From positions 56,701,964-56,765,963 of the forward strand of contig NC_087067.1 of assembly GCF_963678635.1 (NCBI RefSeq): 64,000 nucleotides of DNA. The letters run 5' to 3'. Both the position numbers and the translations under genes were made by a program. Below, one piece after another: positions 1 to 10,000 of this stretch. Every line of letters starts with the position of its first letter. The stretch's first letter is position 1. The DNA is from Symsagittifera roscoffensis. Its lineage: Eukaryota; Xenacoelomorpha; Acoela; Convolutidae. The notes beneath the pieces are model-generated. The model saw only the letters and a list, made by a program, of their open reading frames with translations, made no database searches and was not told the DNA's origin.

Positions 1-463
1 GTTGTTGAGTGTTAAAACTTGAAACTGAAAATTATTATTTTAAACAATTCTTCGTGGGCGAGCTGTGCGAGTGTGGATAGAATTTCTGTGCGAATAAATG
101 AGAATATCAAAAGGTTAGTACTGCATTTTCTTATTAATTTACTACATAGAATGTTGAATTTTACTGCTTTTTATTGGAAAAATTAAGTTACAAATTTTCA
201 TCATTATTAGATTTACTGCTTGGGGGAAAAATTTATAAATGAATTTACTGCATTGGTATTAAATTTATTAAATTTATGAGTGTAAAAGATTAATAGAATT
301 TTGAAATTGTTTGAAGAAGTTTTCGATTTTTTATTTTTCTTTTGTGAATTTTTTAGATGATTGTCGGATGAAGGCTAAAAATTTAAAGAAAACATGGATA
401 AAGAATGGTGAGTGTCTAATATTGTAATTAGTTAGTAATATTCATTTAATTCATACTTACCTG
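1..463. other. Element A 3' region, non-coding in view
   Basis: This AT-rich stretch lies beyond the last recognised ORF of element A. I compared it by eye with the LTR at 16916-17325 and see no match, so it is probably internal 3' untranslated sequence rather than the 3' LTR. No ORF or repeat is supportable. Confidence 0.4.
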
Positions 464-2140
464 TTAGTTGTCGGGGAAAAAACCGTGGGGGAAGATGTCG
501 TGGATGAGATCGGAAGTTGTTAGTAGTTTAGCTAAGATGCGGATGATATTTTTAGTTTGAAGCAGTGGCCAAAGCAATTGAAGTGCCTTAATGGTGGTTA
601 GTTCTTCAGTGCCAACTGCAAACTCGTAAGGTGTGTTTTGGATTAGATTATATAATTTATGATTGAATTTAGTGTTGTGGATGAATTCTAAAATTGGGAT
701 TTCTATAGGTTGTACAAACTCGTGCGGGATAAGGAAGGGTCGGGATTCTTCGGCGTTGAAGGTCTTGGTGATGGGACAAAAGATGTACATTTGGGTTATG
801 GGATCATAATTGCGAAGAATACCATGAAGGTTAGTATCTTTAATGCAATATGTGAAATTTAGGAAAAATGGTGAAGTGTATTTGGAATTAATGAATTGAA
901 AACGATGGTGTGGTTGTCTAGAGGGTGTGTGTAGGTCAAAGTGATTTTGGATGAAGCGATAATAACTATATGTGTGGGTTTGTTTAGTGCGCAACATAAT
1001 ATCGTGTGAGCAGTGTAAATCTCTTTCGTGTGGTGCAAGGAAATGAAAGGTTAGTGAAAATATTTGGAAGCGTTCTTTAAAACTTTCGTATGCTTGTGTG
1101 TCTGTTAGTGCTTCTGAAATAATGTGGTCAAACTTTCGATCGAAGATGTTTAATGTAAATACATATGGTGTTGTGATGAAAAATTTCTCGGTGATTTGTG
1201 GATTAGCGAAGCGATCGTCGTCTAAGAATTGATCTTGGTTAGCTCTGATGATGTTATGATCATAGTATTCGAGTGTATATTCATTAGCTCTAGGTGCAGT
1301 GTGTGTTTTTAGTGATTTTTTATATCCAACGTAAGTAAATTGTCTAGCGGTTAGTGGTGTAGTGAGTCGATATAGCATATCCTTATTTCGCTCTATATCG
1401 ATGTGAGTGCTGGATAAAGGTAAGCAAAGGGGATTAGTAAAATAATAATATGAGGTCCAAGAGAGAGTGGGCATTAAAACGTATTCGTCTACAAAGCTGC
1501 GTGTTTCGTTAGTGTCGTGAGGGGTGTTTAAGGTGTATTGTGGGAATGAGGGTAAGGTGATAGCTAAAAATTCTTTGGTGTTAGTGTGCTTGGGATGGTT
1601 GATGTATTCACGGGCTGTTCCTGGTTTTGCTGGGAAAGGATGGTTGGGGAACTTTCTTTTAAAAGTGCGGTAAGCTCTATTAGTGTTGAGTGAAGATTCA
1701 GTAGATGTGGATGATGGTGCTAATGATTCAGTATAATTTGAAGAGGGTGTAGGGGTAGGGGGGTTGGATGAATCTATTGTGGAAGAGATTTGGTTTATGG
1801 TTGGGGTGTGAAGGTGGTAGGGTTGTTGTTGGAGGGTTATAAAATTATCTAGCTCTGGGGAGATTCGGGGGGTGTCTGGAGAATTAGATGATTGGTCAGA
1901 ATGAAATGAGGAGTAGGTTGGGGTAACTTGGGAAGCATAAGAGGGTGTAGAATTGATTGGGTCAGGGTTATTTGATAATATAGGTTGAAAAGGGGGTTGA
2001 GAAAAATTTGAAGAGTTATGAAAATTATTGGATGGGGATGGTTCTGAATCGGCGAATTCATCGGGGGTTTCAATATTCGGGTTATTGAGTTGTGAGGTGG
2101 AGTATAAAACTGAGATGTGTGAATTAGTGTCGGAATTCAT
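464..2140 (-). CDS. 558-aa orphan ORF of element A, downstream of env
   Basis: An uninterrupted ORF beginning with ATG, positioned 3' of the env-like frame. The first ~150 residues are a Ser/Thr/Pro/Asn-rich low-complexity region. From about residue 150 on the protein becomes ordered, rich in aromatic residues, His and Thr. I see no zinc knuckle, membrane segment, signal peptide or catalytic motif I can name. The preserved length of a Met-started frame argues for selection rather than chance, and composition matches the rest of element A. Position after env is where complex retroviruses and some errantiviruses keep accessory genes, but that is analogy only. Function unknown. Confidence 0.6.
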   Translation of the reverse strand: MNSDTNSHISVLYSTSQLNNPNIETPDEFADSEPSPSNNFHNSSNFSQPPFQPILSNNPDPINSTPSYASQVTPTYSSFHSDQSSNSPDTPRISPELDNFITLQQQPYHLHTPTINQISSTIDSSNPPTPTPSSNYTESLAPSSTSTESSLNTNRAYRTFKRKFPNHPFPAKPGTAREYINHPKHTNTKEFLAITLPSFPQYTLNTPHDTNETRSFVDEYVLMPTLSWTSYYYFTNPLCLPLSSTHIDIERNKDMLYRLTTPLTARQFTYVGYKKSLKTHTAPRANEYTLEYYDHNIIRANQDQFLDDDRFANPQITEKFFITTPYVFTLNIFDRKFDHIISEALTDTQAYESFKERFQIFSLTFHFLAPHERDLHCSHDIMLRTKQTHTYSYYRFIQNHFDLHTPSRQPHHRFQFINSKYTSPFFLNFTYCIKDTNLHGILRNYDPITQMYIFCPITKTFNAEESRPFLIPHEFVQPIEIPILEFIHNTKFNHKLYNLIQNTPYEFAVGTEELTTIKALQLLWPLLQTKNIIRILAKLLTTSDLIHDIFPHGFFPDN

Positions 2141-2266
2141 GCCTGATGTTACATTACTAGATGGGAAATCGGGTGGCGGAAAAGCAAAAAAGTGGTATTA
2201 TTGGGATTGGAGAGGTGAGGTTGGTTGGGTGGGAATTTGATCGGTGTAGGGATCCAAGTTGTCGGC

Positions 2267-4909
2267 TCATCGTGGGCTAAAAAAATGATTATTTTGAGAC
2301 TGAAAAGCGGTGGTATGGGGTTGTTCAATAATTTGTTCATAAGTATTATCATCCTGTGCCTGGTGTGCCATTATATGTTGGATGGGACTTTGTGATGTGG
2401 TTGGTCGAAAGTTTGGATTATGTGTGATTGCTAAATTTCGAAAATTTCGTGGGACTAGGGATAGTGGATGGTTATGTGGTAGGGGTGGCAACTGTGGTGC
2501 CGTTGGCGTTGTGTCTACATTGTTATGTTCTTCGTCGTATGTGTTTTGTCGTGTTGCTATTTTTGTGTTGTATTCTTTTATTTGTGCGTCTAAAAGAATT
2601 TTGTTTATAGATGTAGAAAAGATTCCAAAAAATCCTGCAAAGAGTATGCGTGCTACGCTTGCTTGTCTATTTACTTGTGTGTGTATAGCACATGTGTTGT
2701 AAATTCCTTTTAAAAGTGAGAAAAGAAATCCAATAAAGTTAAACATTGCGTATAAAATAGTCAATTTTTCTAAGATGTAGTAGGGCCATCCTAGAAAATC
2801 AAGAATTTCATTTTTGAGTGTAACAAAGCTAAAAATGTTAATTGGTGATATATCTTGGGGACGGTATTTTTCACCGTTTAGATATATATAATCTTTAATA
2901 TCTTTAAAATATCCGCTATAGTCTTGCGTGTAGATATCGGCAAATCCTGCGGTTTCTGCAAGTTTGCGTAAGTTTTGGTCTATTGATTGTCTTTGTATAG
3001 TGTCCATTTGTGTTAATAATTCTTGGAATTGTTGTGTTCTAATGTGATGTTGAATATATGATTTTGAATATATTCCTATGGATTGTAAGTCTATATTTGG
3101 GTTTCGAGCGATAGCGCGAATGCTTTCTGGTGAAAATTTCTTGAGTGATTGCATTAATGTGGGATATGGAGTGAGAAGGTAATATTTATCTTCGTCAGGG
3201 TTTAGTTGTACTACATTGTGGCTATTTTCTGATCCACATGGGACTGCGGTATCCCAAAAATAGGTTCTTCGTGAAAGTGTGTCAACGAAATGTACTTTAT
3301 TCTTATAAAAGATAGGGATTCTTTTATAGCATCGTTTATCTTCAAAAACGTAGAGTGGTGATACTTTTTTAGTGCAAGTATAAAACCATAAGATGTTTCC
3401 TTCATAGTCTAAAAAATTTGATCTATTTCCTGATAATAAGTATCCTGCGTAGGGTATTTTTAATACTGCTAGTGCAAGTGATTGTAATATTTGTGTTCGT
3501 TCTAATTCGCATAGTTGGTGTAGTGTTTCTAATTCGGAGAGTGACATTTCTTGAAAAATGCGGCTAATTGTATAGTCTAGTTTCATGTCTAAGTGAATAT
3601 CATAGTGGATATTACCGAAATATGTAGTATTCATTAGTGATAATTCTTGTAAACGTGTGCTATGAGCGTCTTGGGGTTTTAGATGTCCACCAGGTTGACC
3701 TGTGCTTTTTTGGAATTTGACTGGTATATATGATGTTCCTTCATTTTGGCGTTTACCTGTGGCGTATGGGTCGATTTTTATCTTTCCAGTGGTCATGTCG
3801 AATCCATTTTCGTATTCAACTAGTATTTCAGAGTATTGTGTTTTATGAAGTGGATTTCTATATTTACATGCAAGTTCTGTTTCTTGATATATTTGAAAAC
3901 GTGTTAATTTATTTTCTATTTTGTGAATGTTTCGAAAATCAGTACTTATTTTTCGTGATGGATTTACTTGTTCATATGGTATTGATTGTATGAAATATTT
4001 GTCGTGAAATTTGATCATATGAGCGTGTATTCTTGCTACTTGAAATGTTGTACATGTGTCTTCAGGGAACCAAACAATTGTTGCTTGTGTTCTTGTTGTA
4101 GGGTCACAATAACCTTGATCATTTTTACAATTTAATCTGATTCCTTGATAGATCATTGTGTTATCTGATAAATCTCGTGTGAGTTGTATTTTTTCGAGTT
4201 GTATTTTCCAATCGAAAAACATTATTTCTTGGTATCCTTTATTTTTTGTGTCTGCTTTGCAGTTTGATGGGTCATTTATACCAATGTGTGGTATCCAATG
4301 TTTATCGTGTATGTCATAGGTTAATCGTCCGTGTGCGCCGTTATATGGGTATTTGTCATCTAGTTTTATATGTCCTTGGTGTCTTTCAAGTTGTGATTGA
4401 TGTATAGAGTCTGAAAAAACTTGAAAGTATACTAACTTTCTTTCGGAGTTTTTATTTTGTGTGATGTTTAGTCTAAGTAATTCATTTTTACAATCGTCGG
4501 GATTGAGATGTAAAAGTCGTTCTATATTACTCTGATAGAATGATTCATGGTCAAGTCGGTTTTTATTTCCGTTCGAGACTTGTGAACAATGTACTTTTTT
4601 TTCGGAAAATGTTGCTGTGAATTTATAACCTGTAACTGTTGTTGCTCGGGCTTTTGAATAGAGTGTTGCTATTACATTTGTAGTTTCTATAGCTTGTGGT
4701 TCTGTTTCGCATTGTGATACTTGATTTATTGCATACTTGTGTAGTGTTTTTTGTTCGTTTTCTTCACAATCGTAATGTGTTACTAGTAAATCTTGGGGTC
4801 CTGTGCGGGGAGAAGGGTTAATATTTTGATTTGAGGTTACCAGAAAAAGGAGTTGGAGAAAAACTAATATTTTTAGAATATACAGGTGTATGATAATCCT
4901 GAGTATGGG
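2267..4909 (-). CDS. Env-like glycoprotein frame of element A (880 codons, no early Met)
   Basis: The frame is open from just after a TAA at 4912-4910 to the stop at 2267. Its first residues form a hydrophobic stretch, rich in Ile and Leu, resembling a signal peptide, followed by a Cys-containing ectodomain. Near the C-terminus are two hydrophobic segments (approximately 2620-2760), the first long enough to span a membrane. The first Met codon lies about 229 codons into the frame (4222), after the signal-like segment, so translation must start on a spliced leader or by frame change from the overlapping upstream frame (37-nt overlap at 4873-4909). Spliced env mRNA is the rule in errantiviruses. 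Membership of a specific fusogen family was not determinable by eye. Confidence 0.6.
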   Translation of the reverse strand, partial: PILRIIIHLYILKILVFLQLLFLVTSNQNINPSPRTGPQDLLVTHYDCEENEQKTLHKYAINQVSQCETEPQAIETTNVIATLYSKARATTVTGYKFTATFSEKKVHCSQVSNGNKNRLDHESFYQSNIERLLHLNPDDCKNELLRLNITQNKNSERKLVYFQVFSDSIHQSQLERHQGHIKLDDKYPYNGAHGRLTYDIHDKHWIPHIGINDPSNCKADTKNKGYQEIMFFDWKIQLEKIQLTRDLSDNTMIYQGIRLNCKNDQGYCDPTTRTQATIVWFPEDTCTTFQVARIHAHMIKFHDKYFIQSIPYEQVNPSRKISTDFRNIHKIENKLTRFQIYQETELACKYRNPLHKTQYSEILVEYENGFDMTTGKIKIDPYATGKRQNEGTSYIPVKFQKSTGQPGGHLKPQDAHSTRLQELSLMNTTYFGNIHYDIHLDMKLDYTISRIFQEMSLSELETLHQLCELERTQILQSLALAVLKIPYAGYLLSGNRSNFLDYEGNILWFYTCTKKVSPLYVFEDKRCYKRIPIFYKNKVHFVDTLSRRTYFWDTAVPCGSENSHNVVQLNPDEDKYYLLTPYPTLMQSLKKFSPESIRAIARNPNIDLQSIGIYSKSYIQHHIRTQQFQELLTQMDTIQRQSIDQNLRKLAETAGFADIYTQDYSGYFKDIKDYIYLNGEKYRPQDISPINIFSFVTLKNEILDFLGWPYYILEKLTILYAMFNFIGFLFSLLKGIYNTCAIHTQVNRQASVARILFAGFFGIFSTSINKILLDAQIKEYNTKIATRQNTYDEEHNNVDTTPTAPQLPPLPHNHPLSLVPRNFRNLAITHNPNFRPTTSQSPIQHIMAHQAQDDNTYEQIIEQPHTTAFQSQNNHFFSPR

Positions 4910-6003
4910 TTATAAAATGTAATGTAACCAATTGTGTTTTTGGTATATCTGTCGTATTTATATATTACTTCAGTAGTTATAAACGGTGGTGGTAGTGATT
5001 GAGCTGTTATGTTTGGTGGGTTTAATGGGTAGTGATGTTGAGTAATGTTATTTAACTTAACTGTGATTTCAAACTTTAATTGTAAACTGTTTTGTTGGAG
5101 TATTTGGATATTATGATCACGGATATCGTCGTGAATATCTTGGCGATATTGTAATCTATTAAGTGCCCAGTTATGAAGGCGGTTACTTTCTAGATGTTGT
5201 CCAAATAATGGTGGAGGTGCTGTAAATGTATTCCAATCTAATCTTAAAGGAATATTTGTTGATGATTGTTTTCGGTATCTTGCGTCGAGATTGTTTGGAA
5301 AATTTAAGTTAAAAGGTGTCGGTGAAATTTGACTAATCGATGGTGTTGATGGAAGTGATAATGTTTCGGGTAGTGATGAAGAAGTTGTATCTGTAGAAAT
5401 GTCTATGGGGTCATTGATTAAATTTGGTTCACCTTGTGTGAATGAATGTGTTGTCCAATATGGTAGTCGTGATGTTTGGTTTGAGGGGTTGAAAGGATTT
5501 TCACGTATTTGTTCAGATGTTGGTGTTGAACCTAAATAATCTGAGGGTAGGCTTGAAGTGCTTCGTTGTGAAAAAAGTGTAGGGGTTTCTGGTGTAATAC
5601 CAGTGGGATTTTCTGGGGTGCTTTGTGATGGTGATTGAGGTATGTCAAAATGAACTCGGGGAGTTTGAAAATTTCGATTTCGTCGAGGATGTATAATTTG
5701 TCTATTTATTTCTGTTGTGTTTTGGTTCTGACTAACGTGTCGTATTCTACTTAGTTCCTGTGGTAGTGTTGGGTATAGGTTATATGTTGGTTCACTTAGG
5801 GGTGCTTGTCGTTGAATTGGTTCTAGTGGTTCAGATAAACGAGCGTGTCGTTCTTCAAAAGTGTATGGATTATCTTGAAAAGAAATTCGTGTAGATGTTT
5901 GAGGGTTTTGAGTGGTTGAAGGTGTTGTTGGGTTATCTTGGGATGATGTCGGTGAAGACTGACTTTGTGACTGTTGGGTAGCAATTTTTGATAAGTTTTT
6001 GAT
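4873..6003 (-). CDS. 377-codon Met-less open frame of element A
   Basis: Reading from a TAA at 6006-6004, this frame stays open for 377 codons and contains no ATG by my reading. Its first ~250 codons are Ser/Thr/Pro/Gln-rich low complexity, resembling the N-terminal region of the 558-aa ORF; the last ~100 are more ordered, with Trp, Tyr and Leu. It ends inside the start of the env-like frame, overlapping it by 37 nt in another phase. Chance openness of this length is unlikely in AT-rich sequence, so it is probably translated from a spliced mRNA. No family recognised. Confidence 0.5.
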   Translation of the reverse strand: MKNLSKIATQQSQSQSSPTSSQDNPTTPSTTQNPQTSTRISFQDNPYTFEERHARLSEPLEPIQRQAPLSEPTYNLYPTLPQELSRIRHVSQNQNTTEINRQIIHPRRNRNFQTPRVHFDIPQSPSQSTPENPTGITPETPTLFSQRSTSSLPSDYLGSTPTSEQIRENPFNPSNQTSRLPYWTTHSFTQGEPNLINDPIDISTDTTSSSLPETLSLPSTPSISQISPTPFNLNFPNNLDARYRKQSSTNIPLRLDWNTFTAPPPLFGQHLESNRLHNWALNRLQYRQDIHDDIRDHNIQILQQNSLQLKFEITVKLNNITQHHYPLNPPNITAQSLPPPFITTEVIYKYDRYTKNTIGYITFYNPYSGLSYTCIF

Positions 6004-6033
6004 TTATTACTTTAGTGAGAAAGTTTGTGTTTA

Positions 6034-6201
6034 TTATAATATTCTTCCAAAAAACGAATTAGAAGGATTGTTGCTAGGGCAAATGTGAGGATTGCTTTTC
6101 TTTATACATTTACATATGGTCAAAATGAGGGATGATAAGAATGCTATGAAAATTACAAACAATAAAAAAATATCAGTTCTACTGAAAATTCTTCGTATCA
6201 T
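6034..6201 (-). CDS. 55-aa small single-span membrane protein, element A
   Basis: A short ORF starting at an ATG that overlaps the stop of the preceding 76-aa ORF as ATGA (6201-6198). It has a basic N-terminus with several Arg, then one hydrophobic segment of about 20 residues rich in Ile, Leu and Phe, then a Cys/Lys/Asn tail. The topology suggests a type III or tail-anchored small membrane protein. The stop/start overlap with a second hydrophobic ORF is the main argument that both are real. I recognise no family; a viroporin-like role is speculation. Confidence 0.4.
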   Translation of the reverse strand: MIRRIFSRTDIFLLFVIFIAFLSSLILTICKCIKKSNPHICPSNNPSNSFFGRIL

Positions 6202-6428
6202 TTAGACAAGTTATATGAATCGTACCTGTGGATATAATCAAGGGTTTTGGAAAGTTGGAGAAATAGTTCGAATATAGTGTAGAAAATTAAAAAAATGTTA
6301 CAAAAAATGATTAAGATTATTAGAAAAGATTCAAGTATATCAAAAAGAAATATTATAAAAGTTTCAAATATCGTAAAAAATTGTTTGAGGTTTATGAAAA
6401 TTTTAATGACTGTTTGATAGAAGAGCAT
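6198..6428 (-). CDS. 76-aa very hydrophobic ORF, element A
   Basis: A Met-started ORF between integrase and the env region. It is almost wholly Ile/Phe/Leu/Thr through its centre, compatible with two closely spaced membrane segments, and ends in a short polar tail. Its stop shares four bases (ATGA) with the start of the following 55-aa ORF, as in coupled termination-reinitiation. AT-rich DNA can create such hydrophobic frames by chance, so confidence is limited. Confidence 0.35.
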   Translation of the reverse strand: MLFYQTVIKIFINLKQFFTIFETFIIFLFDILESFLIILIIFCNIFLIFYTIFELFLQLSKTLDYIHRYDSYNLSK

Positions 6429-7011
6429 TTAAGAAATGACTTCTTGGTCGAATATTTTTTGTTGTTTGGGGCGATTTTCAAGTGTGGTCGGATTATTTAT
6501 TAGTTTTTTGACAAGTGGGTTGAGTTTTGTAAAAAATTGTTGGGGGCAATTTTCATGGTGATCGGGAGGTCGTCTTTTTCTTTATTTTTGTTTGTCAAAT
6601 GATCCGGGGTATGGTGAGATTTTTGTACTTTAGGCTAATTAAAATGTTCATTTTTGTACTTTAGGCTAAGTTAACATATTTGTTTGGGGGGTATTTGTGG
6701 TCTGAGTTGGGGAAATATTGTTGATCTTTGGGTTATTAGATAAGGGAGGGGTATGGGATTATGGTGATATTTATTTTAGTTGTCAAGTTGGAGTGGTTTG
6801 CTTATTTTTGACCTGGAGGTCGTAAAGTTTTAGTTATAGATATGCCTGGAGTTTTATATGATTCGTCCAATTGATTTTAGTTTGAGTTAGAGAAAGTGAC
6901 GGATTGGATGAATCCTATTGGTCTAATGTGAACTAGAATTATTGCGTGTTTGTCAGCATGTTATTTTGAAAAATGGAAATTGAAAATGTTTCAAGACTGT
7001 GAAGTATAAAG
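6429..7011 (-). other. Element A spacer between integrase and membrane ORFs
   Basis: No supportable ORF. It contains a 19-bp perfect direct repeat, TTTTTGTACTTTAGGCTAA, at 6620-6638 and 6651-6669 (plus-strand reading). Splice acceptors for the downstream Met-less frames could lie here or further 3', but none was assigned. Confidence 0.4.
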
Positions 7012-10000
7012 TTAAAATTGCTTTTGAAATTCCACTTTCTTTAATATTTTAGATTGGGGGATGAATATTTTGTAATCTTTACGTGGTTGATTTCGAAGTC
7101 GTGTTGATTTTCTATGTTCTGATTTGTCGATTTGTTCTTGGTTTATTATTTGTTCGGTCATTTTTCTATTTTTTCTTTGTTTTGGGGATGTTTTATGGTC
7201 TAAGTTTTTTGTATTGTTTTTGGTGGCGGTTGATTTTGTGTTTTGATTTTCGGTGGGATTTTCATTTTGTTCTGTGTTTTTCGGATGTGGGTCATTTTGA
7301 ATAATTTTTAAACCTGTGAAAGAATATAATTGAGTTAATTCGCGGAGTGCGTATTCTTTTGGGTAATAAGGTAATAGGTTGTTTCGGTGCTGAACGATTT
7401 CTTTTTTGTCTGAGTCGGTAATTTTATATGTGACATCAGTGGGTCTTGCAATTATTTGGTATGGTCCTTTACGAAGGGGTTGTAATTTTTTAGAAATTCC
7501 TTTTTGAGTAGTGAAATTAGGTATTAGAACAAATGTTCCAATTTTTAAATCGGAGGCTGGTTTAAAACGTGAATTTATTTGTTCATTAATGTTTTGTCTT
7601 TGTAATAACTTTTTTGTTACTTTTTGATAAATTTCATTGTGTTTTTTATCTCTATTTAGAATCCATTCGGTGTGTGTACCGGAGGCTAATTTAAGAATTT
7701 GTGGGTGATGAAAATGATCTTCATCGTGTGTATGTAAAGGTAGGCTATAACAAATTGAGTCTTTATCTGGTTGACAATAACCTTGTGCGTTTTTATGAGA
7801 ATTTGCTGTAAACATTTTTGGTTTGCGTGGCTTTTGGTTAAAAACCATTTCATATGGTGACATTCCTAGAGTTGTTGTGATTTGTGAATTATATGCTAAG
7901 GGAAATAATTTTACATCTGCTGACCATTCGGTATATCTTGTATCATTTCCGTTGATGATACATCTAAGATATTCTTGTAATGAACGTTTCATACCTTCGA
8001 CTAAGCCGTTTGTCCAAGGTGCATGAGATGTACGTGGTTTGTGTTTAATGTTATATAAATGACATAGTGTGATAATTTCATTATTTATGAATTCTGTACC
8101 GTTGTCTGTGACTAAAATTTCTGGTAGTCCAAATTTTGCTATCCAGTGTTCATAAAGCGTTGTATACGCATAATAAGCGTTACAATGTGGTACTGGGTTA
8201 AGTGCTACATAATGTGTGAATGCGTCAACAATTACCATAATATAGGAATTTCCTTCTGATGAGGGTGAAATTGGGCCTTTAGTATCAAATGAGATACGAT
8301 GATTAAAGTACAAGCTTTGTCCTTTAAAATCTTGTTTTTGTGCTATTTGTTTTTGATTTGGGTAAGGTTTATTTAGTTGACATATTATACAATCATTGCA
8401 TAGTACTTTTATCCAAATTGGTGCATTTGGGAAGTAAAAGTTTTGTATAAAGTTTGAATATGTTTTTTCTGATCCAGAGTGTCCTTTAATATTTTGTGTA
8501 TGTGAAATATTAAAAGCTATGAGAATCATACTTAAAGGGAGACAGGGGACTGTAGATTCATTTAAGTTATACTCTAAAAGGTCTGTAGTTTCATTAATTG
8601 TTGTGTTATTAAATTTGCGAAAGTATCGGAGGAGTGTTTTGTTGCCTAGAATGGTTGAATCTGCCTTGATAGGTTTAGTTTTATATTTGTGCCATGATTT
8701 TAGTTGTCGAATTATTGGGTCAAGATTTTGATATTGTTTTAGTGTTGAAATTGTAATTGTTTCTGTTGGAGGGAGAAAAATGTTTTCAATTTCGAATTTA
8801 GATAAGGGTATTGTATCAAGTGGGTCGTGGAGGTCAAAAACTTGATTTATTGTGTATTTTGAATCATTTGTTTGTGGTCCTGATAAATTTATTTTATCAG
8901 TTAAATTTTCTTTTTCAATTAGTGGAAAATGGTCTTTCTTAGGTGGGTGTTGTTTTGTTCGTTTTTGTTGGGTGTTATTTTTTATCCATTGAGAATATGG
9001 GATTGGTTTAAAAGTTGATGTTCCAAGTAGGTCAACTTCATAGTGATTATTTTGACAATCTAAATAAAGTGGGAAATGTTGTAAACTATTTATTTGTGAT
9101 TGTTCAACGTCAGTTTTTACTGCATATTTGCATTCCAATCGGGGTGATGTTTCGTTTTCTGCAAGGTAGAATTTTATGTTTTTGGGTATTTCAACTGTTG
9201 TTTTTCGTGTAAGTAATTCAGGTGGTGTATTTCGACTTAAGGTGTCTGGTAACGCAAGATTTTTTCCTGCAGTCCAAACTATATGTAAGTTTGGAAATTT
9301 CATTAGAATTAGTTGAAATCTGTAAACTCGGTGGTTTGGATTAGATTTTTGTGTAAAAAGAAAGATGATTGGTTTATGGTCTGTGAAAAGAACTGTGGGA
9401 TGTTTTGATCCAAGTATCAGAAATTCATATTCTGTCAGTGTATATATTATGGCTGTACATTCACTCATTAGAGTTGAGAGTCGTAGCTCTGCTTGAGTGA
9501 ATAATCGAGAATTTGCTGATATGAGGTTCATTTTATTTGTACCATTATGTGATTGTAATAGTGCTGCACCGATGCCAAAGTTCGAAGCATCGCACATTGC
9601 ATAAAATGGTTGATTAGGGTCTGGAATTGTGTTTGAAATTTGTTCAGTTAAAAGTTTCTTTATTTCTTCAAATCGTGCTTGATGTTCTGTGTTCCATTCA
9701 AAATTATTTTGTTGTCTAAGGATGTTATAAAATGGTCGTAGATATAATTGCATTTTATAAACGTATTTGCTTAAAAAATTTAACATTCCAAGGAATTCTT
9801 GGATTTTCTTTTTATTTGTTGGTGGTTGAAGTTTTTGAATAGCATCAATGCGTGATTTCAGTGGAGTGATTGTTTTTCTTTCTATATTATGTCCTAAGAA
9901 TTTAACTTTTGTCAAAAAGAAGTGTGATTTATCGGGAGCGGCCTTCAGATTTTCGTTCTGAAGTATTTGGTGATATTTTTCTAAAACATTGAACATTTCT

